Assembly: GCA_902810075.1 (NCBI GenBank)
Contig: LR778135.1
Location: 1,488,001-1,552,000, forward strand
Direction of reading: 5' to 3'
Source: Ruminococcaceae bacterium BL-6
GTDB lineage: Bacteria; Bacillota; Clostridia; Oscillospirales; Acutalibacteraceae
Length of the DNA stretch: 64,000 nucleotides
Both the position numbers and the translations under genes were made by a program. How positions within the stretch are numbered: position 1 is the stretch's first letter; each line of letters starts with the position of its first letter. This document shows positions 41,329-49,986 of this stretch, piece by piece. The notes below the pieces were generated by a model. The model searched no databases. It saw nothing but the letters and a program-made list of their open reading frames with translations, and was not told where the DNA came from.

Positions 41329-41613
41329 GTGAACTGCAGAATGGCAGAAATGCGCAATAAGGAAGTCATCAGCATCAAGGATGGGACGAAGCTCGGGTGC
41401 GTCAGCGACATAGAAATCGACACCACATGCGCCAAGGTGTGCTCTATCGTGATTTACGGGCGTCTCAAATTTTTCGGCCTTTTCGGGCGCGAGGACGACA
41501 TCGTCATCAAGTGGGACGACATCCAGATCATCGGGGACGAGACGATCCTCGTCAACCATACCATATCCTACCGGCCCAGAAAACGCTTCGGCGGCGGATT
41601 TTTTAAAAACTGA
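41329..41613 (+). CDS. ylmC: YlmC/YmxH family sporulation-associated protein
   Basis: PRC-barrel protein of 94 residues (MRNKEVISIKDGTKLGCVSDIEID, GRLKFFGLFGREDDIVIKWDDIQIIGDETILV). Found next to sigG in many Clostridia; function unclear. The start is GTG 41329 with GGGAGGTG eight bases upstream; the frame's earlier ATG at 41287 lies in the fold-back element. Confidence 0.85.
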   Translation: MNCRMAEMRNKEVISIKDGTKLGCVSDIEIDTTCAKVCSIVIYGRLKFFGLFGREDDIVIKWDDIQIIGDETILVNHTISYRPRKRFGGGFFKN

Positions 41614-41662
41614 CAGCCGGGCCTCGTTTGCAGGGCAAAATTGCAGAAAATCAGGAAAAAAC

Positions 41663-41691
41663 TTGCCAAATATGGAGCCCCGTGCTATAAT
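41663..41691 (+). promoter_or_regulatory. Promoter of rpsB
   Basis: TTGCCA (41663-41668), 17-bp spacer, TATAAT (41686-41691). It leaves a leader of about 100 nt before rpsB with GC-rich hairpin potential. Confidence 0.75.
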
Positions 41692-41797
41692 ACTTCAGTA
41701 AAACACACGCTGCGGCCTGACGGTCTGGTGCCCGGTTTTGCGGGTTTTCCGTCGGAAACGGCCCTGCGGAGGAAAAAACCAAGGAGGAATTTTGTCA

Positions 41798-42532
41798 ATG
41801 GCAGTAGTATCTATGAAACAGCTTCTGGAAGCCGGCGTCCATTTCGGCCACCAGACGAGAAGATGGAACCCCAAAATGGCGGAGTACATCTTCACCGAAC
41901 GCAATGGGATCTATATCATCGATCTTCAGAAAACCGTGAAAAAGCTCGAGGAAGCTTATAACTTCGTACGCGAGCTTTCTATGGAAGGCAAGCCGGTGCT
42001 GTTCGTCGGCACCAAAAAGCAGGCGCAGGAATCCGTGAAGGAAGAGGCGGAGCGCGCGGGGGCGTTTTATGTCAACGCCCGCTGGCTTGGCGGCATGCTG
42101 ACCAACTTCCGCACCATCCGCCGCAGGATCGACCGTCTGAACCAGCTCAAGGGCATGGAAGAGGACGGGACTTTCGACCTGCTCCCGAAAAAAGAAGTGG
42201 TCAAGCTGCACCTTGAAATTGAAAAGCTCGAAAAATTCCTGGGCGGAATCAAGGGCATGAAACAGCTTCCCGGCGCGCTGTTCATCGTCGACCCCCGCAA
42301 AGAGAGGATCGCCGTCGCCGAAGCGAAAAAGCTCGGGATTCCGATTGTCGCGATCGTCGATACCAACTGCGACCCGGACGAGATCGATTACGTGATCCCG
42401 GGCAACGACGACGCGATCCGCGCCGTCAGGCTGATTTCCGCCACCATGGCGAACGCCATCGCGGAAGGCAAAGAGGGTCAGATGGGTGCCGCGGCCGCCG
42501 AGGAAAAAGAAGCGGACGCACAGGCTGAATGA
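41798..42532 (+). CDS. rpsB: 30S ribosomal protein S2
   Basis: S2 of 244 residues: [60 protein letters not shown] and the ending [23 protein letters not shown] precedes ATG 41798. First gene of the conserved rpsB-tsf-pyrH-frr block. The C-terminus is acidic and Ala-rich. Confidence 0.97.
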   Translation: MAVVSMKQLLEAGVHFGHQTRRWNPKMAEYIFTERNGIYIIDLQKTVKKLEEAYNFVRELSMEGKPVLFVGTKKQAQESVKEEAERAGAFYVNARWLGGMLTNFRTIRRRIDRLNQLKGMEEDGTFDLLPKKEVVKLHLEIEKLEKFLGGIKGMKQLPGALFIVDPRKERIAVAEAKKLGIPIVAIVDTNCDPDEIDYVIPGNDDAIRAVRLISATMANAIAEGKEGQMGAAAAEEKEADAQAE

Positions 42533-42555
42533 TAGCCGGCTTTACCGGCATGAAG

Positions 42556-42587
42556 ATACCCGCCTGGTTTTCAGACGGGTATTTTTT
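42556..42587 (+). terminator. Terminator/attenuator between rpsB and tsf
   Basis: ATACCCGCCTG / CAGACGGGTAT with a GTTTT loop and TTTTTT. It probably lowers tsf relative to rpsB. Confidence 0.8.
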
Positions 42588-42637
42588 AGGGATCATCCAC
42601 AAAATCCACAAACACATTAGAAGCGGAGGAAAATAGA

Positions 42638-43552
42638 ATGACTTTTACAGCGAAGGATGTCGCAGCTTTGCGCGCGAAGACCGGCTGCGGAATGATGGAC
42701 TGCAAAAAGGCGCTTACCGCGTCCAACGGCGATATGGATGCCGCGGTCGACTTTTTGAGGGAAAAGGGTCTTGCGGCCGCCACGAAGAAAGCCGGCCGCA
42801 TTGCGGCGGAGGGCGTGGCGTATGCCTGCGTGAACGAAAAAGAGGATGCCGCGGTGGCGATTGAAATCAACGCCGAGACCGACTTCGTCGCGAAAAATGA
42901 AGAATTCCAGAAATTCGTCAAAACCTGCGCCGACACCGTGATGCAGAAGAATCCGGCCGATCTGGATGCGCTGCTCGCCGAAAAGGCCGTTGGCAGCGAC
43001 CTGACGATCGACGATCTGCTCAAGGAAAAAATTCAGGTGATTGGCGAGAACATCAAGATCCGCCGCTTCACCCGCTTTGAGGGCGTCGTGACAAGCTATG
43101 TCCACGCGGGCGGCAGGATCGGCGTCATCGTGAAGTTCGATGCCACCCCCGAAATCGCCAAAACGGATGCGTTCAAAGAGTACGCCAAGAATATCGCGAT
43201 GCAGGTCGCGGCGGCGAACCCGTCCTGCCTGAACGAGGGCTCCGTTCCGGCCGACGTGACCGAGCACGAAAAGAAGATTCTGACCGAGCAGGTCATCAAC
43301 GACGGGAAGCCCGCCGCGATCGCGGAAAAGATCGTCGTCGGCCGGCTCAAAAAATTTTACAAGGAAATCTGCCTTGTCGATCAGCCCTATGTCAAGGATG
43401 GCGACCTGTCGGTCCAGCAGTACACCGATTCCGTCGCGAAGGAGCTCGGCGGAAAAATCGCGATTCAGGCGTTTGTCCGCTATGAAAAAGGCGAGGGGAT
43501 CGAGAAGCGCTCCGATAATTTTGCCGACGAAGTCGCCGGCATGATCCACTGA
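42638..43552 (+). CDS. tsf: Elongation factor Ts
   Basis: EF-Ts of 304 residues, the nucleotide exchange factor of EF-Tu. Signature LRAKTGCGMMDCKKALTASNGDMDAAVDFLREKG at the N-terminus and EINAETDFVAKNEEF. GGAGGAAAA precedes ATG 42638. Confidence 0.97.
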   Translation: MTFTAKDVAALRAKTGCGMMDCKKALTASNGDMDAAVDFLREKGLAAATKKAGRIAAEGVAYACVNEKEDAAVAIEINAETDFVAKNEEFQKFVKTCADTVMQKNPADLDALLAEKAVGSDLTIDDLLKEKIQVIGENIKIRRFTRFEGVVTSYVHAGGRIGVIVKFDATPEIAKTDAFKEYAKNIAMQVAAANPSCLNEGSVPADVTEHEKKILTEQVINDGKPAAIAEKIVVGRLKKFYKEICLVDQPYVKDGDLSVQQYTDSVAKELGGKIAIQAFVRYEKGEGIEKRSDNFADEVAGMIH

Positions 43553-43566
43553 GTTTTTGGAAGAAA

Positions 43567-43597
43567 ATAGCGCGGAATTTTCCGCGCTATTTTTTTG
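43567..43597 (+). terminator. Terminator of tsf
   Basis: AATAGCGCGGAA / TTCCGCGCTATT, minimal loop, then seven T. Confidence 0.9.
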
Positions 43598-43691
43598 CGC
43601 GGCGGGCGGAAATTTGTTCTCCGCGGGGCCCGGAAATTGTTTCGCAACTGTGAAATCTGCCAATAATCAGAGGGAAATCAAAGGCGAAGCC

Positions 43692-43720
43692 TTTACTTTC
43701 CTCTCGCTGTATTGTAAAAT
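43692..43720 (+). promoter_or_regulatory. Probable promoter of pyrH
   Basis: TTTACT (43692-43697), 17-bp spacer, TAAAAT (43715-43720), 30 bp before the pyrH start. Confidence 0.5.
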
Positions 43721-43749
43721 ATAAAAAATAAAATAATGGGGTGTTACGA

Positions 43750-44454
43750 TTGCAACCTATCTATAAACGGATTCTTTTAAAGCTTTCCGGAGAATCCCTG
43801 GCGGGCGGCCACGAACACGGGATCGATTTCGACACCGTGCTTAAAATCTGCAAACCGATCAAGGCCTGCGCCGACATGGGCGTGCAGATCGGGATCGTCG
43901 TTGGCGGGGGCAACTTCTGGCGCGGCCGCAGCAGCGGCCAGATGGATCGCACCCGCGCGGACCATATGGGCATGCTGGCGACGGTCATCAACGCGCTCGG
44001 GGTGGCGGATGCGCTCGAGCAGCTCGGCGTTCCCGTGCGCGTTCAGACGGCCATCGCCATGCAGCAGGTGGCGGAGCCGTATATCCGCAACCGCGCGGTG
44101 CGCCACCTGGAAAAAGGCCGCGTCGTCGTGTTCGGGTGCGGGACGGGAAATCCGTTTTTCTCAACCGATACGGCGGCATCCCTGCGCGCGGCCGAGATCG
44201 ACGCGGATATTGTCCTGAAGGCCACGATGGTGGATGGGGTTTATGACAGCGACCCCAAAAAGAATCTTTCCGCGGTAAAATACGACTCGCTCTCTTTTAT
44301 GGACGTGCTCAACAAGGGCCTTCAGGTCATGGACAGCACGGCCGCCTCCCTTTGCAAGGACAATCATATCCCGATTCTGGTATTCAGCATCAGCGACCCG
44401 GAGAACATTGTGAAGGCCGTTTGCGGGGAACCGATCGGAACACTCGTAAAATGA
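43750..44454 (+). CDS. pyrH: UMP kinase
   Basis: Amino-acid-kinase-fold UMP kinase of 234 residues that makes [46 protein letters not shown] and [13 protein letters not shown] are typical. The start is TTG 43750, six bases after GGGGTG; the frame's GTG at 43741 lies in that site. Confidence 0.95.
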   Translation: MQPIYKRILLKLSGESLAGGHEHGIDFDTVLKICKPIKACADMGVQIGIVVGGGNFWRGRSSGQMDRTRADHMGMLATVINALGVADALEQLGVPVRVQTAIAMQQVAEPYIRNRAVRHLEKGRVVVFGCGTGNPFFSTDTAASLRAAEIDADIVLKATMVDGVYDSDPKKNLSAVKYDSLSFMDVLNKGLQVMDSTAASLCKDNHIPILVFSISDPENIVKAVCGEPIGTLVK

Positions 44455-44497
44455 TCGTTTGGAACAAATTTTGGGAAAGATAGAAAGGAAGAGCGCT

Positions 44498-45052
44498 ATG
44501 AAAGAGGTACTGACACAGGCTGAGGAGAAAATGAAGAAGACCGTTTCCGTGCTTTCCGAAGGATATGCGGAAATCCGGGCGGGCAGAGCCAATCCGGCCG
44601 TACTCGACAAGGTGAGGGTGGATTATTACGGCGTACCGACGGCGATCAACCAGCTTGCGGCCGTCTCCGTTTCCGAGGCAAGGCTCCTCGTCATTCAGCC
44701 GTGGGATCCAACCGTATGCCGCGCCATCGAAAAGGCGATTCAGACTTCCGATCTCGGCATCAACCCGCAGAGCGACGGAAAGGCGATCCGCCTGACGTTC
44801 CCGCAGCTCACGGAAGAACGGCGCCGCGAGCTGGTGAAGGATATCGGGAAGATGTGCGAGGAAGGCAAAATCGCCATCCGCTCCATCCGGCGCGACGCGA
44901 TCGAAAAGCTGAAATCGATGAAGAAAGACGGCGAAATCACCGAGGACGATCTGAAACAGGAAGAAAAAAGAGCGCAGGATCTGACCGATCAATATTGTAA
45001 GGAAACAGATACTCTATTCCAGAAAAAACAAAAGGAAATTATGGAGATTTAG
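44498..45052 (+). CDS. frr: Ribosome recycling factor
   Basis: RRF of 184 residues, which with EF-G splits post-termination ribosomes. Conserved EIRAGRANPAVLDKVRVDYYG, WDPTVCRAIEKAI, RLTFPQLTEERRRELVK and SIRRDAIEKLK. AAAGGAAGAG precedes ATG 44498. Confidence 0.97.
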   Translation: MKEVLTQAEEKMKKTVSVLSEGYAEIRAGRANPAVLDKVRVDYYGVPTAINQLAAVSVSEARLLVIQPWDPTVCRAIEKAIQTSDLGINPQSDGKAIRLTFPQLTEERRRELVKDIGKMCEEGKIAIRSIRRDAIEKLKSMKKDGEITEDDLKQEEKRAQDLTDQYCKETDTLFQKKQKEIMEI

Positions 45053-45060
45053 TTTATCTT

Positions 45061-45792
45061 ATGACAACTTTTTCTGAAAATACAGGTTCGGAATCCGGCC
45101 TTCCGCGCCATCTGGGCCTGATTATGGACGGGAACGGGCGGTGGGCGAAAAAGCGCGGGCTCCCGCGTTCCGCCGGGCACGCGGCGGGCGCCGCGAATTT
45201 TAAGACCATCACCCGGTACTGTGCGTCCATCGGGATTCGTTATCTGACCGTCTATGCCTTCTCCACCGAAAACTGGAAGCGCCCCGCGGATGAGATCAGC
45301 GCTTTGATGTCCCTGTTCCGGCAGTATCTGGAGGAAGCCCTGCGGGACTTTCTGAACGAGAATATCAAGGTGCGGTTTATCGGGGATATTTCCGTTTTCC
45401 CGCGCAACCTGCGGGAGCTGATCGCGCGCACGGAAGAGGTTTCCCGCAACAGGACGGGAATGGTTCTGAATATCGCCATGAATTACGGCGGCCGCGCGGA
45501 AATGACCCGTGCGGTCCGCCTTTTGGCGCAACGGGTGAAGGACGGCAGCCTTTCGCCGGATGAGATCACCGAAGATTTGATTTCCGGCAGCATGTACACA
45601 TCGGGCCAGCCGGACCCGGACCTGATCATCCGCCCCAGCGGGGAGCACCGCATTTCCAATTTCCTGCTGTGGCAGTCCGCCTATACGGAATATATCATGA
45701 TGGACATCCTTTGGCCCGATTTTAAAACGACGGATCTCGACAGAGCTTTACTGGAATATTCGAACCGCAGCAGGCGTTTTGGGGGGATATGA
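45061..45792 (+). CDS. uppS: Undecaprenyl diphosphate synthase
   Basis: Cis-prenyltransferase of 243 residues for the wall lipid carrier. The catalytic region is LGLIMDGNGRWAKKRGLPRSAGHAAG; YLTVYAFSTENWKRP and DLIIRPSGEHRISNFLLWQSAYTE are the other conserved blocks. It overlaps cdsA by ATGA. Confidence 0.97.
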   Translation: MTTFSENTGSESGLPRHLGLIMDGNGRWAKKRGLPRSAGHAAGAANFKTITRYCASIGIRYLTVYAFSTENWKRPADEISALMSLFRQYLEEALRDFLNENIKVRFIGDISVFPRNLRELIARTEEVSRNRTGMVLNIAMNYGGRAEMTRAVRLLAQRVKDGSLSPDEITEDLISGSMYTSGQPDPDLIIRPSGEHRISNFLLWQSAYTEYIMMDILWPDFKTTDLDRALLEYSNRSRRFGGI

Positions 45793-46625
45793 TGAAGGAC
45801 CGGGTTATTTCCGCGTTTACTCTGGTTACTTTTCTTGCCGCCATCGTTATTTTTAATCACTCCTTTCCGCTGGCACTGAACATTGCGATCGCTTTGGTTT
45901 CGGTGCTTGCGGTGTACGAGATCGTTCTGGCTCTCGGCATTTCCAAAAAATATATGCTGGTGATTCCCAGCCTTGTGTTTTCCGCGGTCCTTTTCTTCCT
46001 TCCGGGCGGCATGGACGGAATCTGGTGCAAGATTGCCTATTATCTTTATACGGTTGTGCTGTTCGCCGCGCTGGTGGGCTATCACCGGACAGTCTCTTTC
46101 CGGAAGGTCGCCGTCGTTTACAGCATGTCCCTGATGATCCCCAGCATGCTGGGCACTCTGATCAGCCTGCGCGAATTCGACAGCTACCACGGCATGTTCT
46201 ATACGATCGTCGCGATTTTCTCGGCCTGGATTTCCGACATGGGCGCCTTCTTCGCGGGCAGCCTGTGGGGGACGCACAAGCTCTGTCCGCAGATCAGCCC
46301 CAAGAAAACGGTGGAAGGGGCCGTTGGCGGGATCGTGCTGGATGTCGTGGCCATGCTGGTGTTCGGATACGTTTTTCACGTGATTTTTTACGCCTATCGG
46401 GTCGACATCTCCTACCTGTCGCTCCTCCTCATCGGGGCGGGAGGGGCCGTCATGTCGATTCTTGGGGATCTCAGCTTCTCGCTCATCAAAAGAAGCTGCC
46501 ATATCAAGGATTTCGGGAACCTGATTCCCGGGCATGGCGGAATACTCGACCGCTTCGACAGCGTGATTTTCGTTTCGCCCTTCGTGTACTTTCTGGTGCA
46601 GTTCATGCCCATTGTAATCCGTTGA
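45789..46625 (+). CDS. cdsA: Phosphatidate cytidylyltransferase
   Basis: CDP-diacylglycerol synthase of 278 residues with about eight membrane segments. Motifs SDMGAFFAGSLWGTHKLCPQISPKKTVEGA and the CdsA signature LGDLSFSLIKRSCHIKDFGNLIPGHGGILDRFDS. Translationally coupled to uppS. Confidence 0.95.
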   Translation: MMKDRVISAFTLVTFLAAIVIFNHSFPLALNIAIALVSVLAVYEIVLALGISKKYMLVIPSLVFSAVLFFLPGGMDGIWCKIAYYLYTVVLFAALVGYHRTVSFRKVAVVYSMSLMIPSMLGTLISLREFDSYHGMFYTIVAIFSAWISDMGAFFAGSLWGTHKLCPQISPKKTVEGAVGGIVLDVVAMLVFGYVFHVIFYAYRVDISYLSLLLIGAGGAVMSILGDLSFSLIKRSCHIKDFGNLIPGHGGILDRFDSVIFVSPFVYFLVQFMPIVIR

Positions 46626-46661
46626 TTTCGATGCAATAAAACAGCAGATTGGTGAATAATA

Positions 46662-47810
46662 ATGAAGAAGATTCTTTCCGTTCTGGGTTCGACAGGCTCC
46701 ATCGGGCGTCAGACTTTGGATGTCGCGCGCTCGCTGGACCTTCCGATATGCGCTTTGGCGGCGCGCAGCAACGTCGCCCTTTTGGAACAGCAGATCCGGG
46801 AATTCAAGCCGCAGCTGGCCGCGGTTTTTGATTTGGACGCGGCGGAGAAGCTGAAACAGGCGGTCCGCGACCTTCCCGTGCGCGTTGTCACGGGCATGGA
46901 TGGCCTGTGCGAGGCGGCCAGCGCCGCGCAGGCGGATGTCGTCGTGAACGCCGTGGTCGGCATGGTGGGCCTTGTTCCCACGCTGGCCGCGGTCTCCGAG
47001 AAAAAGGACGTCGCCCTGGCGAACAAAGAGGCGCTTGTGACGGGCGGTTCGCTCGTGATGCGGGCGGCGCGGGAAAACGGCGTCAGGATCCTGCCGGTGG
47101 ACAGCGAACATTCGGCCATTTTTCAGTGCCTTCAGGGCTGCCCGGACCCTTCCATGATCCGGCGCCTGATCCTGACGGCGTCGGGCGGGCCGTTCTTCGG
47201 CAGAAGCTGGGAGGAACTGAAGAATGTCACGCCGGAGCAGGCGCTTCGGCACCCCAACTGGAACATGGGCGCCAAGGTGACGATCGATTCCGCCACCATG
47301 ATGAACAAGGGGCTGGAGATCATCGAGGCCAGCTGGCTGTTCGATATGCCGGCCGAAAAAATCGACGTGGTGGTCCACCGCGAGAGCGTGGTGCATTCGA
47401 TGGTTGAATACGCGGACCATTCCGTGATCGCCCAGCTCGGCGTGCCGGATATGCGCCTCCCGATCCAGTACGCGCTGACCTGGCCGGAGCGCGTCGCGTC
47501 GCCGGTCAGACAGCTTTCCCTGACCGATTTTGGGACTCTTTCCTTTTACCCGCCGGACGAAACCGCGTTTCCGTGCCTGAAGATCATGAAGCGGGCGGCC
47601 CGGCTCGGCGGCCTGATTCCGGCTGCGGCGAACGGGGCGAACGAGGCGGCGGTAAAGCTGTTTCTGGGCCGGAAGATCCCGTTCCGCCGTATCCCGGAGC
47701 TGGTCCGGTCCGCTGTGGAACGGCAGCCCGAAGTGCGGGAGATTACATCGGTCGGGCAGATCCTGGAAGCCGACCGGAATGCGAGAAGTTTTGTTCTGAG
47801 TGCCATATGA
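46662..47810 (+). CDS. dxr: DXP reductoisomerase
   Basis: 1-deoxy-D-xylulose 5-phosphate reductoisomerase of 382 residues, MEP isoprenoid pathway. The NADPH site is GSTGSIGRQTLDV; ALANKEALVTGG, LPVDSEHSAIFQCL and HPNWNMGAKVTIDSATMMNKGLE hold metal and substrate ligands. The Shine-Dalgarno is weak (TTGGTGAA). Overlaps the start region of rseP. Confidence 0.96.
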   Translation: MKKILSVLGSTGSIGRQTLDVARSLDLPICALAARSNVALLEQQIREFKPQLAAVFDLDAAEKLKQAVRDLPVRVVTGMDGLCEAASAAQADVVVNAVVGMVGLVPTLAAVSEKKDVALANKEALVTGGSLVMRAARENGVRILPVDSEHSAIFQCLQGCPDPSMIRRLILTASGGPFFGRSWEELKNVTPEQALRHPNWNMGAKVTIDSATMMNKGLEIIEASWLFDMPAEKIDVVVHRESVVHSMVEYADHSVIAQLGVPDMRLPIQYALTWPERVASPVRQLSLTDFGTLSFYPPDETAFPCLKIMKRAARLGGLIPAAANGANEAAVKLFLGRKIPFRRIPELVRSAVERQPEVREITSVGQILEADRNARSFVLSAI

Positions 47811-48894
47811 CGAGGTGATTATCATAATCAATATCCTGCTGGTTTTGTTTGCGGTTCTTCTGTTCGGCATGATTATCTTTATCCATGAATTCGGCCACTT
47901 CTTTACGGCGAAGCTTTCGGGCATCCGGGTGAATGAATTCGCAATCGGAATGGGCCCCACGCTTTTTCATGTGCAAAAGGGGGAAACGCAGTATTCGCTG
48001 CGCCTTCTTCCCATCGGCGGCTACTGCGCCATGGAAGGGGAGGATGAATCCAGCGAAGACGAGCGCGCCTTTAACAATAAACCCGTCTGGAAGAGAATCA
48101 TCGTCGTGTGTGCCGGCGCAGTGATGAATATTCTGCTCGGCATCGTGCTGATGATGATCCTTCTGGGGCAGCAGCCGGCGTTCACATCCACAACGGTCTC
48201 TCAGTTTGCAAAGGGTTCGGCGCTGCAGAGCGCCGGCCTGAAGGAGGGGGATCGGTTTTATTCCGTCGACGGCTACCGCGTTTTTACCGACCGCGACCTG
48301 AGCTTTGCGCTCGGCACGGCCAACGCGGCTTCCGTCGACATCGCCGTGGTGCGCGGGAAGGAAAAGCTGTTTTTCCACGATGTGAAAATGAATACGCGGG
48401 AGTACAACGGAAAAACCGCGCTTGTCCTGGATTTCTATGTCAAGCCGATCCATAAGAATCCCTGGACCCTGCTCGCAAAATCGGGCGCGGACACGGTCTC
48501 TACCGTGCGGCTTGTCTGGTATAGCCTGGTGGGGCTCGTGACGGGGCGCTTCGGCATGAACGATATGGCCGGCCCGGTCGGCGCCGCCAGCGCGATCTCG
48601 CAGGCCGCCTCCGCGGGCCTGAAAGAGGGCTTGCTGCCCGCGGTGAACAATATCTTACTGATGATGATGATGATCACCGTCAACCTGGGCGTCGTCAATT
48701 TGATGCCGTTTCCCGCTCTGGATGGCGGCAGGCTCGTCTTCCTTCTGGTGGAGGCGGTGCGCGGGAAGCCGGTCAACCCGAAATACGAGGGTTGGGTGCA
48801 CGCGACGGGCTTTGCCCTGCTGATGGCGTTGATGCTGATCGTCACCTACAGCGATATTTTAAGGCTGTTTACCGGAAAGGGTCTTGGCGGATGA
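47800..48894 (+). CDS. rseP: RseP/RasP-type site-2 protease
   Basis: Membrane zinc metalloprotease of 364 residues. The HExxH motif is in IIFIHEFGHFF near residue 29; a PDZ domain spans about 125-200; the second metal motif is NLMPFPALDGG. It cleaves anti-sigma factors and signal-peptide remnants. The start is uncertain: GTG 47800 overlaps dxr, GTG 47815 is also in frame, and GAGGTGAT at 47812-47819 would even suit a rare ATA/ATC start just after it. Confidence 0.94.
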   Translation: MPYDEVIIIINILLVLFAVLLFGMIIFIHEFGHFFTAKLSGIRVNEFAIGMGPTLFHVQKGETQYSLRLLPIGGYCAMEGEDESSEDERAFNNKPVWKRIIVVCAGAVMNILLGIVLMMILLGQQPAFTSTTVSQFAKGSALQSAGLKEGDRFYSVDGYRVFTDRDLSFALGTANAASVDIAVVRGKEKLFFHDVKMNTREYNGKTALVLDFYVKPIHKNPWTLLAKSGADTVSTVRLVWYSLVGLVTGRFGMNDMAGPVGAASAISQAASAGLKEGLLPAVNNILLMMMMITVNLGVVNLMPFPALDGGRLVFLLVEAVRGKPVNPKYEGWVHATGFALLMALMLIVTYSDILRLFTGKGLGG

Positions 48895-49940
48895 ACAGAA
48901 GGATTTCCAGAACCGTGTATGCGGGGAAAGTTCCGATCGGCGGCGGCTCCCGGATTACGGTGCAGTCGATGCTGAACGTCCCCGCGTCGGATATGGAAGG
49001 GAGCGTCCGGCAGGCGGAAGAGCTGGAGCGGGCGGGATGCGAGCTCATCCGCGCCGCGATTCCGGACATGGATGCCGTCCGGATGATCCCGGCGATCAAA
49101 AGGGCCGTGAAGATCCCGCTTGTCGCGGATATCCATTTCGATTACCGGCTGGCTTTGGCCGCCGCGGAGGCGGGCGTCGACAAAATCAGGATCAACCCCG
49201 GCAACATCGGCTCCGAAGACCGGGTCGAAGCGGTGGCCAAAGCCTGCCGGGAGCGGGGAATTCCCATCCGCATCGGGGTCAATTCCGGATCGCTGGAAAA
49301 GGAATTCCTGAAAAAATACGGCGGCCCCACGCCCGAGGCGCTCTGCGAAAGCGCGCTTTACCATGCGTCGCTGCTGGAACGGTACGATTTTCACGACATC
49401 GTGCTTTCCATCAAGTCCTCCGACGTGGATACGACGATCCGTGCCTACGAGCTTGCGGCAGAGCGGTGCGATTATCCGCTTCACCTCGGCGTGACGGAGG
49501 CCGGAACCGAACATATGGGAATCATCAAATCCGCGATCGGAATCGGGTCGCTCCTTCAGCGCGGCATCGGCGACACCATCCGGGTTTCGCTGACGGCGGA
49601 CCCCGTGCGCGAGGTTGCCGCGGGGTTCGATATCCTGAAGGCGCTGAACCTGAACCGGACCGGCGCGCGCCTCGTTTCGTGCCCGACGTGCGGCCGCACC
49701 AAAATCGACCTGATCAAAATCGCGGGCGAAGTGGAACGGCGCCTTGCTTCCTGTGAAAAGCCCATCACCGTGGCGGTGATGGGCTGTGCGGTCAACGGCC
49801 CGGGCGAAGCCCGGGAGGCCGACATCGGCATCGCGGGGGGAGACGGCGTCGGCCTGATTTTTAAAAAGGGAAAGATTGTCCGCCGGGTTCCGGAAGCGGA
49901 GCTGGTGGACAGCCTGATGGAGGAAATAAAAACCCTGTAA
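48891..49940 (+). CDS. ispG: IspG (GcpE), HMBPP synthase
   Basis: 4Fe-4S enzyme of 349 residues making HMBPP in the MEP pathway. Cluster ligands lie in SCPTCGRTKIDL and GCAVNGPGEA; VADIHFDYRLAL, KIRINPGNIG and LGVTEAG form the TIM-barrel active site. ATG 48891 overlaps the rseP stop. With dxr upstream it places two MEP steps in this operon. Confidence 0.96.
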   Translation: MNRRISRTVYAGKVPIGGGSRITVQSMLNVPASDMEGSVRQAEELERAGCELIRAAIPDMDAVRMIPAIKRAVKIPLVADIHFDYRLALAAAEAGVDKIRINPGNIGSEDRVEAVAKACRERGIPIRIGVNSGSLEKEFLKKYGGPTPEALCESALYHASLLERYDFHDIVLSIKSSDVDTTIRAYELAAERCDYPLHLGVTEAGTEHMGIIKSAIGIGSLLQRGIGDTIRVSLTADPVREVAAGFDILKALNLNRTGARLVSCPTCGRTKIDLIKIAGEVERRLASCEKPITVAVMGCAVNGPGEAREADIGIAGGDGVGLIFKKGKIVRRVPEAELVDSLMEEIKTL

Positions 49941-49986
49941 GGCCGGCAAGCAAGCCGGCCGTATCAGTTGAAAAGGATGTTCCAAA

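Noticed and set aside
41620..41660. GGCCTCGTTTG near rpsB as a third family 2 fold-back copy
   Set aside because: Only 11 bases match, with no inverted partner.
45681..47960. Long minus-strand frame of 759 codons opposite cdsA, dxr and rseP
   Set aside because: It lies antisense to three clear conserved genes; its protein is rich in His, Arg, Gly and Asp, typical of a shadow frame in GC-rich coding DNA.
49942..49962. GGCCGGC-AAGCAA-GCCGGCC hairpin between ispG and polC as a terminator
   Set aside because: No T-run follows; it may be an RNA processing or stability structure at most.
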